Assembly: GCA_965198185.1 (NCBI GenBank)
Contig: CBDAOU010000002.1
Span: forward strand, 1,302,001-1,366,000
From: JAJECS01 sp965198185
Lineage (GTDB): Bacteria > Chloroflexota > UBA11872
DNA: 64,000 nt
Direction of reading: 5' to 3'
Shown: positions 26,777 through 36,338 of the stretch, piece after piece
Layout: the number at the start of each line of letters is the position of its first letter
Position numbering within the stretch: the first letter of the stretch is position 1
The notes under the pieces: generated by a model
Seen by the model: only the letters and a program-made list of their open reading frames with translations
Databases searched by the model: none
What the model was told of the DNA's origin: nothing
Position numbers and translations under genes: made by a program

Positions 26777-27263
26777 GATTCTCAGCGGCAAGGTGCATGT
26801 CAACACCACGATCAACGGGGAGTCGACGGACTTCCTGGCCGAGCCGCGCGAGAGCCTGCTGGAGACACTGCGCGAGACCCTGGGCCTCACCGGCGCCAAA
26901 GAGGGCTGCAACGACGGCAACTGCGGCGCCTGCAACGTTGTCATGGACGGACGCCTGGTGAACACCTGTTGCGTACTGGCGGTCGAGGCTCGCGGCGCGG
27001 ACATCACCACTGTCGAAGGTCTGGCCGGTCCGTCGGGACTTCACCCGTTGCAGGAGAAGTTCCTCGAGCACGCCGCGCTGCAATGCGGCGTCTGCACGCC
27101 GGGATTCCTGGTGTCGGCCAAAGCCATGCTCGACGAAAACCCCGACCCGACCGAAGACGACGTGCGGTGGTGGCTGGCCGGCAACCTCTGCCGCTGTACC
27201 GGGTACGACAAAATCGTGCGCGCGGTGCTTGACGCCGCCGCATCCATGCGTGGGGAGGGCTGA
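26766..27263 (+). CDS. Molybdenum hydroxylase [2Fe-2S] small subunit (CoxS-like)
   Basis: The 165-aa protein has the two expected clusters. The N-terminal plant-ferredoxin-type cluster is CNDGNCGACNVVMDG...C, and the C-terminal four-helix-domain cluster is CGVCTPGF with NLCRCTGYDKIV. This is the standard small subunit of xanthine-oxidase-family enzymes. Two large-subunit genes lie downstream and only one medium/small pair is present, so this subunit may serve both. Confidence 0.94.
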   Translation: MATEILSGKVHVNTTINGESTDFLAEPRESLLETLRETLGLTGAKEGCNDGNCGACNVVMDGRLVNTCCVLAVEARGADITTVEGLAGPSGLHPLQEKFLEHAALQCGVCTPGFLVSAKAMLDENPDPTEDDVRWWLAGNLCRCTGYDKIVRAVLDAAASMRGEG

Positions 27264-27265
27264 CG

Positions 27266-29578
27266 ATGGCTGTTGAGACGCGCGAAGAAGCTGTAACCAT
27301 CAAGCACCACTCCGAGAAGTACAGCGTTGTCGGCACCCGACCCATTCGGCACGACGGCGTGGATAAGGTCACTGGAGCGGCGCGCTACGGGGCGGATGTC
27401 AGCCAGCCCGGACAGATCTACGGCGCCGTGACGCGCAGCCCGCACGCCCATGCGCGCATTCGGTCGATCGACACCAGCAAGGCCGAGGCCTTGCCGGGCG
27501 TTCACGCGGTGATCACCAGCGCCGATCTTGCCGAACCGGGCGAGAAGGTGACCGGCGGCGGCGAGGCGACCGCCGTCCCGCTGAAGCACAAGAGCGGCAA
27601 CGTCTTGGCGCGCGGCAAGGCGCTCTATCACGGCCACGCGATCGCGGCCGTGGCAGCGGTTGACGCGCATACGGCCGGCGAGGCCGCAGCGCTTATCGAG
27701 GTCGACTACGAAGTTCTGCCGCCGGTCATGGACGTTCGCGAGGCGATGGAACCCGACGCCACGCTGCTCCACGACGACCTCTACACCGATTTCGCGGGCG
27801 AAGCGTCCGACGCGCCCAGCAACGTGGCCGCCAAGTTCCTCTTTGAGGAAGGCGACGTTGAGGCCGGGTTCGCCGAGGCCGCGGTGGTCGTCGAGCGCGA
27901 ATTCACTTTCGCCACGGTGCACCAGGGCTACATCGAAAACCACAACGCCCTCGCGCTTTGGCATGGCGACGGCGAGCTCACCGTTTGGTGCAGCAGCCAG
28001 GGCCACTTCACCATCCGCGCCGAGGTGGCGGACATCCTCGACGTGCCCATTTCCAAGGTCAAGGTGATCCCCACCGAGATCGGTGGCGGGTTCGGCGGCA
28101 AGACCACCTGCTACCTGGAGCCGCTGGCGGCGGCGCTCGGTCGCAAGGCGGGGCGTCCGGTGAAGATGACCATGGGCCGCGCCGACATTTTGAAGGCCAC
28201 CGGCCCAACGCCGGGCGGCTACATCCGCGTCAAGATGGGCGCTGACCGCGACGGCAAGATCACGGCCGCCGAGTCGTATCTGGCATTCGAGGCCGGTGGA
28301 TACCCCGGTTCGGTCGTGGGCGCCGGCTGCATGTGCATCTTCGCGCCCTACAAGCCCTCAAACGTGAAGATCGAGGGCTACGACGTGGTCGTAAACCGGC
28401 CCAAGACCCACGCCTACCGCGCACCGGGCGCCACGCAGGCGGAGTTCGCCAGCGAGACGGTCGTGGACGAGATTTGCGAGCAGCTCGGGATCGACGTGCT
28501 GGACTTTCGCGAGATGAACTCCGCTGAGGAAGGCACCTGGCGCGCCGGCGGTCCGGCCTACGCTCGGATCGGTCACAAGGAGTGCCTGCAAGCGGCGCGC
28601 GACTCCGACCACTGGCAGTCGACCCTTGACAAGCCGGCGGGCACCTATCGCGGACGGGGCGTGGCCTCGGGGTTCTGGTTCAACATCGGGTTCACGTCAT
28701 CCGCCATTGCCCGTCTGAACTTGGACGGCACGGTGACGCTGCTCGAGGGCTCACCCGACATCGGCGGCACCCGCTCGTCGGTCGCCATGCAGTTTGCCGA
28801 GACCCTGGGAATCGGCTTCGACGACGTGATTCCCATGGTCGCCGACACCGACTCCGTCGGGTACACCGACGTCACGGGCGGCAGTCGCGTCACCTTTGCC
28901 ACCGGCTACGCCGCGCATGAGGCCGCCAACGACATGCGCCGGCAGATGATCGAAGGCATGGCCGACGTGTGGGACGTGGCGGCGGACACCATCACCTACG
29001 AGAACGCGACATTCATCGCCAACGGCGAGTCGGCCTCGTTCAAGGAGGCCGCGCAGCTCCTCAACGATGACACCCAGCAGATCATCGGCAAGGCCACCGT
29101 CACGCCCGAGAAGGAAGGCAACGCCTTCGCGACGCACATTGCGGACGTGGAGGTCGACGTTGAGACCGGCAAGGTCACGGTCCTGCGCTACACCGCCATC
29201 CAAGACGCCGGCGTGGCGATCTACCCGCCGTACGTCGAAGGCCAGATGCAGGGCGGCGCGGTGCAGGGCATCGGCTGGGCGTTCAACGAGGAGTACTTCT
29301 ACGACGACGACGGGCGCCTGCGGAACGCCACGCTGCTGGACTACCGCATGCCGACCACGCTCGACGTGCCCATGATCGAGACGATCATCGTCGAGGTGCC
29401 CAATCCCGGCAGTCCGTTCGGCGTTCGCGGCGTCGGCGAAGTGCCCATCGTGCCGCCGCCGGCCGCGCTGGCCATCGCCGTCTACAACGCCCTTGGCATC
29501 CGCTACCGTGATCTGCCCATGTCGCCGCACCGCGTCTACGCGGCGTTGGCGGCGAGGCAGAACGGCGCTGAAGCGTAG
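27266..29578 (+). CDS. Molybdenum hydroxylase large subunit, first copy (CoxL-like)
   Basis: This 770-aa protein has the molybdopterin-cytosine-dinucleotide-binding features of the xanthine oxidase family: EIGGGFGGKTTCYLEPLA, GSPDIGGTRSS and, near the C-terminus, RGVGEVP with the active-site glutamate. The loop that carries CSFR in true CO dehydrogenase reads AYRAPGATQAE here, so it is not a form I CO dehydrogenase. Aldehydes, N-heterocycles or aromatic CoA esters are the usual substrates of such enzymes. It starts 2 bp after the small subunit gene. A paralogue of the same length lies at 30005-32296. Confidence 0.92.
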   Translation: MAVETREEAVTIKHHSEKYSVVGTRPIRHDGVDKVTGAARYGADVSQPGQIYGAVTRSPHAHARIRSIDTSKAEALPGVHAVITSADLAEPGEKVTGGGEATAVPLKHKSGNVLARGKALYHGHAIAAVAAVDAHTAGEAAALIEVDYEVLPPVMDVREAMEPDATLLHDDLYTDFAGEASDAPSNVAAKFLFEEGDVEAGFAEAAVVVEREFTFATVHQGYIENHNALALWHGDGELTVWCSSQGHFTIRAEVADILDVPISKVKVIPTEIGGGFGGKTTCYLEPLAAALGRKAGRPVKMTMGRADILKATGPTPGGYIRVKMGADRDGKITAAESYLAFEAGGYPGSVVGAGCMCIFAPYKPSNVKIEGYDVVVNRPKTHAYRAPGATQAEFASETVVDEICEQLGIDVLDFREMNSAEEGTWRAGGPAYARIGHKECLQAARDSDHWQSTLDKPAGTYRGRGVASGFWFNIGFTSSAIARLNLDGTVTLLEGSPDIGGTRSSVAMQFAETLGIGFDDVIPMVADTDSVGYTDVTGGSRVTFATGYAAHEAANDMRRQMIEGMADVWDVAADTITYENATFIANGESASFKEAAQLLNDDTQQIIGKATVTPEKEGNAFATHIADVEVDVETGKVTVLRYTAIQDAGVAIYPPYVEGQMQGGAVQGIGWAFNEEYFYDDDGRLRNATLLDYRMPTTLDVPMIETIIVEVPNPGSPFGVRGVGEVPIVPPPAALAIAVYNALGIRYRDLPMSPHRVYAALAARQNGAEA

Positions 29579-29585
29579 TCCCCAG

Positions 29586-29619
29586 CCGCGATGCGGCGGC
29601 AAGAGCCGCCGCATCGCGG
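29586..29619 (+). terminator. Strong hairpin after first large-subunit gene
   Basis: A perfect 15-bp inverted repeat (CCGCGATGCGGCGGC / GCCGCCGCATCGCGG) with an AAGA loop lies 7 bp after the stop. It is the most stable hairpin noticed in the window. It lacks a T-tract, so it may be a terminator, attenuator or 3' mRNA-protecting structure separating the M-S-L part from the MoaD-like and second L genes. Confidence 0.5.
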
Positions 29620-29647
29620 GGACCACGCGGATCGCTGAGGCGTAGCC

Positions 29648-29992
29648 GTGGCCCGAGTGCATGTGCCCACGCCGCTGCGCGAGTTCACCGACGACCAGAT
29701 CAAGGTCGACATCGAGGGCGGCACCGTACGCGAGGTCGTCAAAAACCTGGAAAACCGCTTTCCAGGGCTCAAGAATCGATTGGTACAGGAGGGCGACCTG
29801 CGGCCGGGGCTGGCCGTCTTCGTGGACGGGGCCAACAGCCGCCGCGGTCTGCGCACCAAGCTGCGCGACGACAGCGAGGTTTTTTTTCTCGAATCCATCG
29901 GCGGCGGCTCGCGCGGTGGCAGACTAGAGGCAGATGGCCATTGGTCAGGCCGTAATCATGTGCGACCGGACACCGGCATCGCACGCTCGTAG
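29648..29992 (+). CDS. MoaD/ThiS-like beta-grasp sulfur carrier with C-terminal extension
   Basis: The start is GTG 29648 and the product has 114 aa. Residues 1-87 match the MoaD/ThiS ubiquitin-like fold: MARVHVPTPLREFT, then GGTVREVVKNLENRFPGL, LAVFVDG and DSEVFFLESIGGG. In working carriers the chain ends at the di-glycine that is adenylated and thiocarboxylated. Here the glycines at 85-87 are followed by about 27 further residues (SRGGRLEADGHWS and on). A T8 run (29880-29887) lies just upstream of the GGG codons, but shifting frame there does not restore a GG end. It probably supplies sulfur for molybdopterin used by the flanking hydroxylases. It could also be a non-MoCo sulfur carrier. Confidence 0.7.
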   Translation: MARVHVPTPLREFTDDQIKVDIEGGTVREVVKNLENRFPGLKNRLVQEGDLRPGLAVFVDGANSRRGLRTKLRDDSEVFFLESIGGGSRGGRLEADGHWSGRNHVRPDTGIARS

Positions 29993-30004
29993 GAGGACGC
30001 CTGC

Positions 30005-32296
30005 ATGGCGGAAGCGAACACCGACTACAACGTCATAGGCACCCGACCCGTCCGGCATGACGGCGTCGACAAGGTCACCGGGCGCGCGATCTACGGGGTC
30101 GACGCGCACATGCCGGGCATGCTGTGGGGCAAAGTGCTGCGCAGCCCCCACGCCCACGCCCGGATTCTCTCAATTGACACCTCGCGTGCCGAGGCGCTGG
30201 AGGACGTCCAGGCCGTCATGACCGCGGCGGACCTTCCCGATCCTGGCGCCGGTGTCGCCGAGGCCAACGAGTCGGGGCTGCAAAGCAAGCGCTACAAGAG
30301 CGCCAGCCTCCTGGCCCGCGACAAGGTGCTCTTCGAGGGTCACCCGATTGCCGCGGTGGCCGCGGCCAACAAGCACGTGGCCGAGGAAGCCCTCGACTTG
30401 ATCGACGTCGAGTACGAGCTGTTGCCCGTGGTGCTGGACGTCCGCGAGGCCATGCAGCCCGACGCGCCATTGCTGCTCGATGATCTCCACATGGACACCG
30501 GCGGCGAAATGGCCGAAGAACCGAGCAACGTCGCGTCGCGCACGATCCACGAGGAAGGCGATATCGAGTCGGGCTTCGCCGCGGCCGACCGCGTGTTCGA
30601 GGGCGAATACACCTTGTCCATGGTGCATCAGGGCTACATCGAGCCGCACAACGCCCTGGCCTATTGGAGCGCCGACGGGCACCTGCGCGTCGAGTGCAGC
30701 TCGCAGGGGCAGTTCGGCATACGCAGCGAGCTTGCCGATCACCTGCAATGGCCCATCTCGAAGATCAACGTGTTTCCGTCGGAGATCGGCGGCGGGTTCG
30801 GCGGCAAGACCACCATCTACCTCGAGCCGCTCGCGGCGGTGCTGTCCCGCAAGTCGGGGCGCCCCGTGAAGCTCACCATGAGCCGCTCCGAAATCCTGCG
30901 CGCCACCGGACCGGCGCCGGGCGGCTATGCCTGGGTCAAGATCGGCATCACCAACGAGGGCCGGATCACGGCGGCGCAAGCCATGTTTGCCTTCGAAGCC
31001 GGTGGCTATCCGGGATCGGCCGTTGGCGCGGCCTGCCTGTGCGCCTTCGGCCCCTACAAGCTGACGGATTTCCGCATCGACGGATACGACGTGGTCGTCA
31101 ACATGCCGAAGTCCCACGCCTATCGAGCGCCCGGGGCGCCGCAGGGCGAGTTCGCGGTTGACAGCCTGGTCGACGAGATCTGCGAGGAAATGGGCTTCGA
31201 TCCGCTGGAATTCCGCACCATGAACGCGGCCGAAGAAGGCGACCTGCGCGCCAACGGCACGCGGTACCACTGCATCGGCAATCACGAGGTCATTGAGGCG
31301 GCGTGCACCTCGGATCACTGGCGCTCACCGATTGGGTCCGCGCCCGGACGCCAGCGCGGCCGCGGCGTGGCCTCGGGGTTCTGGCTGAACGGCGGCGGCA
31401 TGTCCACCGCCGTTGCCCAGCTCAACTCTGACGGCACCGTGACGCTACGGGAGGGTTCCGTCGACATCGGCGGCACGCGCACGTCGGTCGCCATGCAAGC
31501 GGCGGAGACGCTGGGAATCCCGGCCGAGGACGTCGATCCCATCGTGCCCGACACGGACAGCATCGCCTTCACGGGCGTCACCGGCGGCAGCCGCGTCACG
31601 TTTGCCACCGGCTGGGCGGCCATTGAAGCCGCGCGGGACTTGCGGCAGCAGATGATCGACGGACTTGCGGACCACTGGGACGTTGCCAGCGAATCCATCG
31701 TTGCCGACGAGGACGGCACGTTTCGTCAGAACGGCGAGATGGTGTCCTTCAAGGAGGCCGCCGGCATCCTCGATGGCGATGATCTGCGCCTCGTCGGTTC
31801 CGCCACGGTGGTGCCGGAGGGCTCGGGCAACACCTTCGCCATTCACATCGCGGACGTCGACGTGGACGTTGAAACCGGCAAGGTCGACGTGGTGCGCTAC
31901 ACCGCCATCCAGGACGCCGGAACGGCCATCTATCCGCCCTACGTGGAAGGGCAGATGGAGGGCGGCGTCGCGCAGGGCATCGGCTGGGCGCTCACCGAGG
32001 AATACGTCTACGACGCCGAGGGCCACATGCGGAACGTGAGCCTGCTCGACTACCGCATGCCCACGACGCTGGACGTGCCGATGATCGAGAGCATCATCGT
32101 CGAGGTGCCGAACCCGGGTCACCCCTTCGGCGCCCGAGGTGTCGGCGAAATTCCCATCGTGCCGCCACTGGCCGCGATCACCAACGCCATCGCCGACGCC
32201 ACCGGCGCCCGCATGCGGGACCTGCCGGCGTCACCGCCAAAGGTCCAGGCGGCAATCGCCGCGCTCGATTCCGAGAACGGCGCCGCCAAGGCGTAG
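30005..32296 (+). CDS. Molybdenum hydroxylase large subunit, second copy (CoxL-like)
   Basis: This 763-aa protein is preceded by a strong AGGAGG box (8 nt before the ATG). It is plainly a paralogue of the 27266-29578 product: shared blocks include RPVRHDGVDKVTGRA versus RPIRHDGVDKVTGAA, VHQGYIEPHNALA versus VHQGYIENHNALA, and EIGGGFGGKTT in both. The substrate loop reads AYRAPGAPQGE and the active-site glutamate is in RGVGEIP. The copies have diverged across the whole length, so they probably act on different substrates while sharing the upstream medium and small subunits. Confidence 0.92.
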   Translation: MAEANTDYNVIGTRPVRHDGVDKVTGRAIYGVDAHMPGMLWGKVLRSPHAHARILSIDTSRAEALEDVQAVMTAADLPDPGAGVAEANESGLQSKRYKSASLLARDKVLFEGHPIAAVAAANKHVAEEALDLIDVEYELLPVVLDVREAMQPDAPLLLDDLHMDTGGEMAEEPSNVASRTIHEEGDIESGFAAADRVFEGEYTLSMVHQGYIEPHNALAYWSADGHLRVECSSQGQFGIRSELADHLQWPISKINVFPSEIGGGFGGKTTIYLEPLAAVLSRKSGRPVKLTMSRSEILRATGPAPGGYAWVKIGITNEGRITAAQAMFAFEAGGYPGSAVGAACLCAFGPYKLTDFRIDGYDVVVNMPKSHAYRAPGAPQGEFAVDSLVDEICEEMGFDPLEFRTMNAAEEGDLRANGTRYHCIGNHEVIEAACTSDHWRSPIGSAPGRQRGRGVASGFWLNGGGMSTAVAQLNSDGTVTLREGSVDIGGTRTSVAMQAAETLGIPAEDVDPIVPDTDSIAFTGVTGGSRVTFATGWAAIEAARDLRQQMIDGLADHWDVASESIVADEDGTFRQNGEMVSFKEAAGILDGDDLRLVGSATVVPEGSGNTFAIHIADVDVDVETGKVDVVRYTAIQDAGTAIYPPYVEGQMEGGVAQGIGWALTEEYVYDAEGHMRNVSLLDYRMPTTLDVPMIESIIVEVPNPGHPFGARGVGEIPIVPPLAAITNAIADATGARMRDLPASPPKVQAAIAALDSENGAAKA

Positions 32297-32341
32297 CCGG
32301 CCCGACACGCTCGCGATTCCGGAACGCGCTAGGCTGCGCAC

Positions 32342-34108
32342 GTGACGTTCCTGCGTCGACTCCATGTCTTCCTGCGCGGCCAGCACCGCCTCATGGCCGT
32401 GACGATTCTCTTCGGCATCCTCTTCGCGGGCACCGGGCTCGTTGCGCCCCTGCTGGTGCGCCAGATCCTGCTGTGGCATGCCGAGGGCACCGTCGAGACG
32501 GGCGCGCTCAGCACCATCATCGTGGTGCTGGTTGCGTCGTTCGTGGTGCGCGCGGCCGGTCGCTACGGCTACGGCGCCGTCTCACACATCGTGGCCTACC
32601 GCGCCCAGCACCTGATGCTGGTGACCCTCTACCGACACATCCAGTCCCTGCCGCATCGCTTCTTCGAGCACCGGCGCACCGGGAATCTCATTTCGCGCGC
32701 GGTCGGAGATGTCGAGGCCGTCGAGGACTTCATTGCCCACGGCATTCCGGAGACGACCCTCGCGATGACCATTCCAACCGCGATGGTCATCGCCCTTGGA
32801 ATCATCAACTGGCAGCTGATGCTGATCAGCCTCATTCCCATGCCGCTGATCCTGCTGCTCACCTGGTTCGTCATGCCGCGCATTCGATCCCAGTGGGGCA
32901 GCGTGCGTCAGCGCATGGCCGAGCTCACCGCCGCGGTTGCCGAGGGCATTTCGGGGTTCGCGGTGGTGAAGGCCTTCGGCCGCGAGCCCGAGCGCCGCGC
33001 GGAAATCGACCACGCCGGCGCGCAGTTCCGCGACACCATCGTCCGCACCCAGGCGCTCACGCTGATCCCGGTCGGCATTCTCGAGATCATCGCCGGGCTC
33101 GGGCTGGTGCTCATCGTGGCCATTGGCGGCAACTGGACGCTCGAGGGCATCGTGCCGGTCGCCGACCTGTTCGTGTTTGTGGTGTATCTGGGGATGATCT
33201 ACCAGCCGATCATCCAGCTCGCGGCCATCGGCGAGGACATCCAGAAGGCCATCGCGAGCACCGACCGCGTATTCGCGCTGCTCGACGTGCGCAGCAACAT
33301 CGTGGACCGTCCCAACGCGCAACCGCCACAGAACGCTCGCTGGACCGTGCAGTTCGACCAGGTGGAGTTCGCCTACGACCGCGGCGCGCCGGTGCTGCAC
33401 GGCGTGGACTTCACCGTCCCGGCGGGATCGCTCGTGGCGCTGGTCGGCCCCACCGGCGCGGGCAAGACCACCTGCACCAGCCTGATCCCCCGCTTCTACG
33501 ACGTCGACGGTGGAGCGGTTCGCATCAGCGGCATCGACGTGCGCGACCTGCCGATCGCATGGCTGCGGTCCAACATCTCAATGGTGCTGCAGGACGTCTT
33601 CCTGTTCGAGGGGAGCATCTGGGACAACATCGCCTTCGGGCGGCCGGACGCCACGGACTCCGAGGTCCTGGCTGCCGCGCGGGCTGCCAACGTCGATGAG
33701 TTCGCGGAGCGTCTGCCGGGCGGCTATAACGCCCGCGTCGGCGAGCGCGGCGTGCGCCTGTCCGGCGGGCAGCAACAGCGCATTTCCATTGCCCGGTCGA
33801 TTCTCAAGGACGCGCCACTTCTCATCCTCGACGAAGCGACCTCATCGGTGGACACCGAGACCGAGGGCCTGATTCAGGAATCGCTGTCCCAGCTCACCAA
33901 GGGCCGCACCACGATCGTCATCGCCCACCGCCTATCCACCGTCCGCAGCGCCGACCATATCGTCGGCCTAGCCGACGGAACCGTGGCCGAAACGGGCACG
34001 CACGACGAGCTCGTGGCCCAAGGCGGCTGGTACGCCCGCATGAATGAGATTCAGGCCGGCACGGCTCGTTGGCGGCTCGGCGAACGCCAGGCCGTGCCGC
34101 ACGCATGA
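32342..34108 (+). CDS. ABC exporter, MsbA-type half-transporter
   Basis: GTG 32342 starts a 588-aa protein with six membrane helices (residues about 15-300) fused to an ATPase domain. The ATPase shows Walker A GPTGAGKTT, Q-loop SMVLQDVFLF, signature LSGGQQQRISIARS, Walker B LLILDEATSSVD and H-loop IVIAHRLSTV. Such proteins dimerise and export lipids, drugs or peptides. The intergenic gap to the preceding gene is 45 bp, and the SDR gene follows after 37 bp. The substrate is unknown. Confidence 0.93.
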   Translation: MTFLRRLHVFLRGQHRLMAVTILFGILFAGTGLVAPLLVRQILLWHAEGTVETGALSTIIVVLVASFVVRAAGRYGYGAVSHIVAYRAQHLMLVTLYRHIQSLPHRFFEHRRTGNLISRAVGDVEAVEDFIAHGIPETTLAMTIPTAMVIALGIINWQLMLISLIPMPLILLLTWFVMPRIRSQWGSVRQRMAELTAAVAEGISGFAVVKAFGREPERRAEIDHAGAQFRDTIVRTQALTLIPVGILEIIAGLGLVLIVAIGGNWTLEGIVPVADLFVFVVYLGMIYQPIIQLAAIGEDIQKAIASTDRVFALLDVRSNIVDRPNAQPPQNARWTVQFDQVEFAYDRGAPVLHGVDFTVPAGSLVALVGPTGAGKTTCTSLIPRFYDVDGGAVRISGIDVRDLPIAWLRSNISMVLQDVFLFEGSIWDNIAFGRPDATDSEVLAAARAANVDEFAERLPGGYNARVGERGVRLSGGQQQRISIARSILKDAPLLILDEATSSVDTETEGLIQESLSQLTKGRTTIVIAHRLSTVRSADHIVGLADGTVAETGTHDELVAQGGWYARMNEIQAGTARWRLGERQAVPHA

Positions 34109-34145
34109 CGCAGGCGACCGCGCCTGCCTTTGCGGGGAGGAATCA

Positions 34146-34903
34146 ATGAGCGATCTCTCAGGGCGCGCGGCCGTCGTCACCGGCGCGGGCACGGGCATAG
34201 GCGTCGGCATTGCCCGGCGACTCGCCCAGCACGGAGCGCGAGTCATGGTTTCGGCCGCGAGCAGCTTCGCCGGCGCCGAGCGATTGGCCGCCGAGCTTCG
34301 CGACCAAGGCGCCGACGTGCGCGCGGTGCAGGCCGACTTTCGCCGGGCGGCCAACGCAGCCCAAGTCGTGGAAGCGGCCGTGGACGCCTTCGGCCAGGTT
34401 GACATCCTGGTGAACAACGCGGGGCGCACCATGGTCAAGCCCTTCGCCGACTGCGACGAGCAGGACTGGGACGACCTGTTCAACGTCAACATCAAGTCCA
34501 TGTTCGTCACCTGCCAGGCCGCGCTGCCCGGCATGCTCGAGCGCGGCTTCGGACGCATCATCAACATCAGCTCGGTGCACTCGCAGGTGCACGCGCCGGG
34601 GTATGTCATCTACTCGGCCACCAAGGGCGCCATCAACGAATTCACGCGCAACCTGGCCGTCGACATTGGGCACGACAACATCACGGCGAACGTCATCGCC
34701 CGGGGGCCATCCACGTCGAGCGATATGACCGCGAGAACGTGGACGAGTCAAACATGATTCGGGGCATCCCATCGGCCTCCGTGGGCACGCCCGCCGACAT
34801 TGCCGGCGCGGCGGCCTTCCTGGCATCCGAGGATGCGCGGTACGTCAACGGCGCCGTGCTCTTCGTCGACGGCGGCCTCACGGCTCGCATGAGCATCGAG
34901 TAA
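34146..34903 (+). pseudogene. SDR-family oxidoreductase with one frameshift
   Basis: ATG 34146, preceded by GGGAGG, starts a classic short-chain dehydrogenase with the GAGTGIGVGIA cofactor motif, NNAG, catalytic Ser in NISSVHSQ and YSATKGA (YxxxK). After VIARG at about 34700 the frame ends in a wrong tail at 34757. One base earlier in phase, the expected C-terminus appears (AIHVERYDRENVDESNM, then GTPADIAGAAAFLASEDARY and VLFVDGGL) and stops at 34903. The break coincides with a run of five G; a sixth G would restore a protein of about 252 aa. It reduces or oxidises an unknown alcohol/ketone with NAD(P). A consensus error is likely. Confidence 0.8.
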
Positions 34904-34981
34904 GGCCGTCCCGATTGCGACCGTAGGGTCTTCGCTGTGGCCGCAACCGTCCGACCGACGCGGCCGGTAGGGAACGGTACA

Positions 34982-35024
34982 GGTCGGGCACCAGCCATTG
35001 GGTAGCATTGGGGTGCGCCCGACC
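34982..35024 (+). terminator. Hairpin between SDR and pntA
   Basis: GGTCGGGC (34982) and GCCCGACC (35017) form an 8-bp stem, with an inner ACC/GGT extension across a 2-nt bulge. It lies in the 268-bp gap after the SDR stop, where no gene or tRNA was seen. No T-run is present. Confidence 0.3.
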
Positions 35025-35171
35025 GCCCATACCAAGCGAGGCCGCGACGACGCCTGACGCCGGCTACACACACAACGGCCCCAGGGCCGGCATCGGTGTA
35101 TCGGGCTTGGCGTTTAACGATCAGGGCGTCGTCGCACCCGCCCGCACGCGGCCGCCAGAGCGCCTCGATCC

Positions 35172-36338
35172 ATGAGCCTCCGGATTGTGGTTCCGCGTGA
35201 GCTGCGCCACGGCGAAGCACGCGTGGCGCTCGTGCCAGATGCGGTCGCCCGGCTTGTCGGCGACGGATTCGCCGTCGCGATCGAGCGCGGCGCCGGCACT
35301 CGGTCGTTCGCCCCGGACGACGCGTACCGAGCCAGCGGGGCGGCTGTCATCGACGATCGAGCCGAGCTGCTGCGCGAGGCCGATGTCGTGCTCACGGTTC
35401 GTGGACTAGGCGGGACCGAAGACGAATCGTTCGCGCGCGATCTCGCGAGCGTCGCCCGTGGCGCGGCAGTGATAGGCCTCCTTGATCCCTACGACCTCCA
35501 GGACCGGATTCAGTCCATGGCCGATCACGGGGTTCTGGCCTTCGCGCTCGAGCGCATGCCGCGCATCACCCGCGCGCAGAGCATGGACGTGCTGAGCTCA
35601 ATGTCGACCATAACCGGCTACCAGGCGGTGCTGCTGGCCGCGCGGGCCTCGCCCCGCTTGTTTCCCCTGCTGATGACGGCCGCCGGCACGCTGGCGGCGG
35701 CGCGCGTGCTGGTCCTCGGGGCCGGCGTGGCCGGCTTGCAGGCCATCGCGACCGCCAAACGCCTCGGCGCCGTCGTTCAGGCCTACGACGTCCGTCCTGC
35801 GGTCCGCGAACAAGTCGAGAGCCTGGGCGCCACGTTCGTCTCGTTCGATGGCGAGGAAGGCAGCGCGATCGCCAGCGGCTACGCCATCGAGCAATCGAAG
35901 GCGTTCTACACGCGTCAGCGGGAGATGCTGGCCGAGGCGCTGCGAGACGTGGACGTTGCCATCACCACTGCGCTGGTGCTCGGACGCCGCGCCCCGACGC
36001 TCATCACGGCCGCCGCCGTGGCCGGCATGCGCCCGGGATCGGTCATCGTCGACCTGGCCGCGGAGCGCGGGGGGAACTGCGAGCTGAGCGAGCCGGGTGA
36101 AACCGTGGTGCGCCACGGGGTATCGATCGCGGCGCCCCTCGACTTGGCGTCGGCCGCGCCGGTGCACGCGAGCCAGATGTACGCCCGCAACGTATCGACG
36201 TTCCTGCGGCACATCGCCTCGCCCGATGGATTGACGCTCGATGCACGGGACGAGATATTCCGCGAAACGCTGGTGACCCCAATGGCGCTCGACCCCGAGG
36301 AGTCGCCCGCGGATGGCATCGCGGTAACGGGAACGTAG
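35172..36338 (+). CDS. pntA: NAD(P) transhydrogenase alpha subunit, soluble domain I (PntAa)
   Basis: The 388-aa protein has the AlaDH/PNT fold: an N-terminal RIVVPRELRHGEARVALVP and an NAD-binding GAGVAGLQAIATAKRLGA motif. PntA landmarks include YDVRPAVREQVESLGA and ITTALVLGRRAP. It binds NAD(H) in the proton-translocating transhydrogenase, which makes NADPH from NADH. As in many bacteria with a split alpha subunit, the membrane part is encoded separately by the next gene, which starts directly after this stop. Confidence 0.93.
   Translation: MSLRIVVPRELRHGEARVALVPDAVARLVGDGFAVAIERGAGTRSFAPDDAYRASGAAVIDDRAELLREADVVLTVRGLGGTEDESFARDLASVARGAAVIGLLDPYDLQDRIQSMADHGVLAFALERMPRITRAQSMDVLSSMSTITGYQAVLLAARASPRLFPLLMTAAGTLAAARVLVLGAGVAGLQAIATAKRLGAVVQAYDVRPAVREQVESLGATFVSFDGEEGSAIASGYAIEQSKAFYTRQREMLAEALRDVDVAITTALVLGRRAPTLITAAAVAGMRPGSVIVDLAAERGGNCELSEPGETVVRHGVSIAAPLDLASAAPVHASQMYARNVSTFLRHIASPDGLTLDARDEIFRETLVTPMALDPEESPADGIAVTGT

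Noticed and set aside
29880..29887. Programmed frameshifting at the T8 run in the MoaD-like gene
   Set aside because: Shifting by -1 or +1 loses the conserved SIGGG segment and does not produce a terminal di-glycine, so the zero frame is the sensible one.
27266..32296. Aerobic carbon monoxide dehydrogenase
   Set aside because: Both large subunits have AYRAPG in the active-site loop instead of the CSFR motif of form I CO dehydrogenase, so only the broader molybdenum hydroxylase family is supported.
34904..35171. tRNA or riboswitch in the SDR-pntA gap
   Set aside because: The hairpin there lacks cloverleaf arms and a T-loop-like sequence; no tRNA T-arm consensus was seen anywhere in the intergenic regions.
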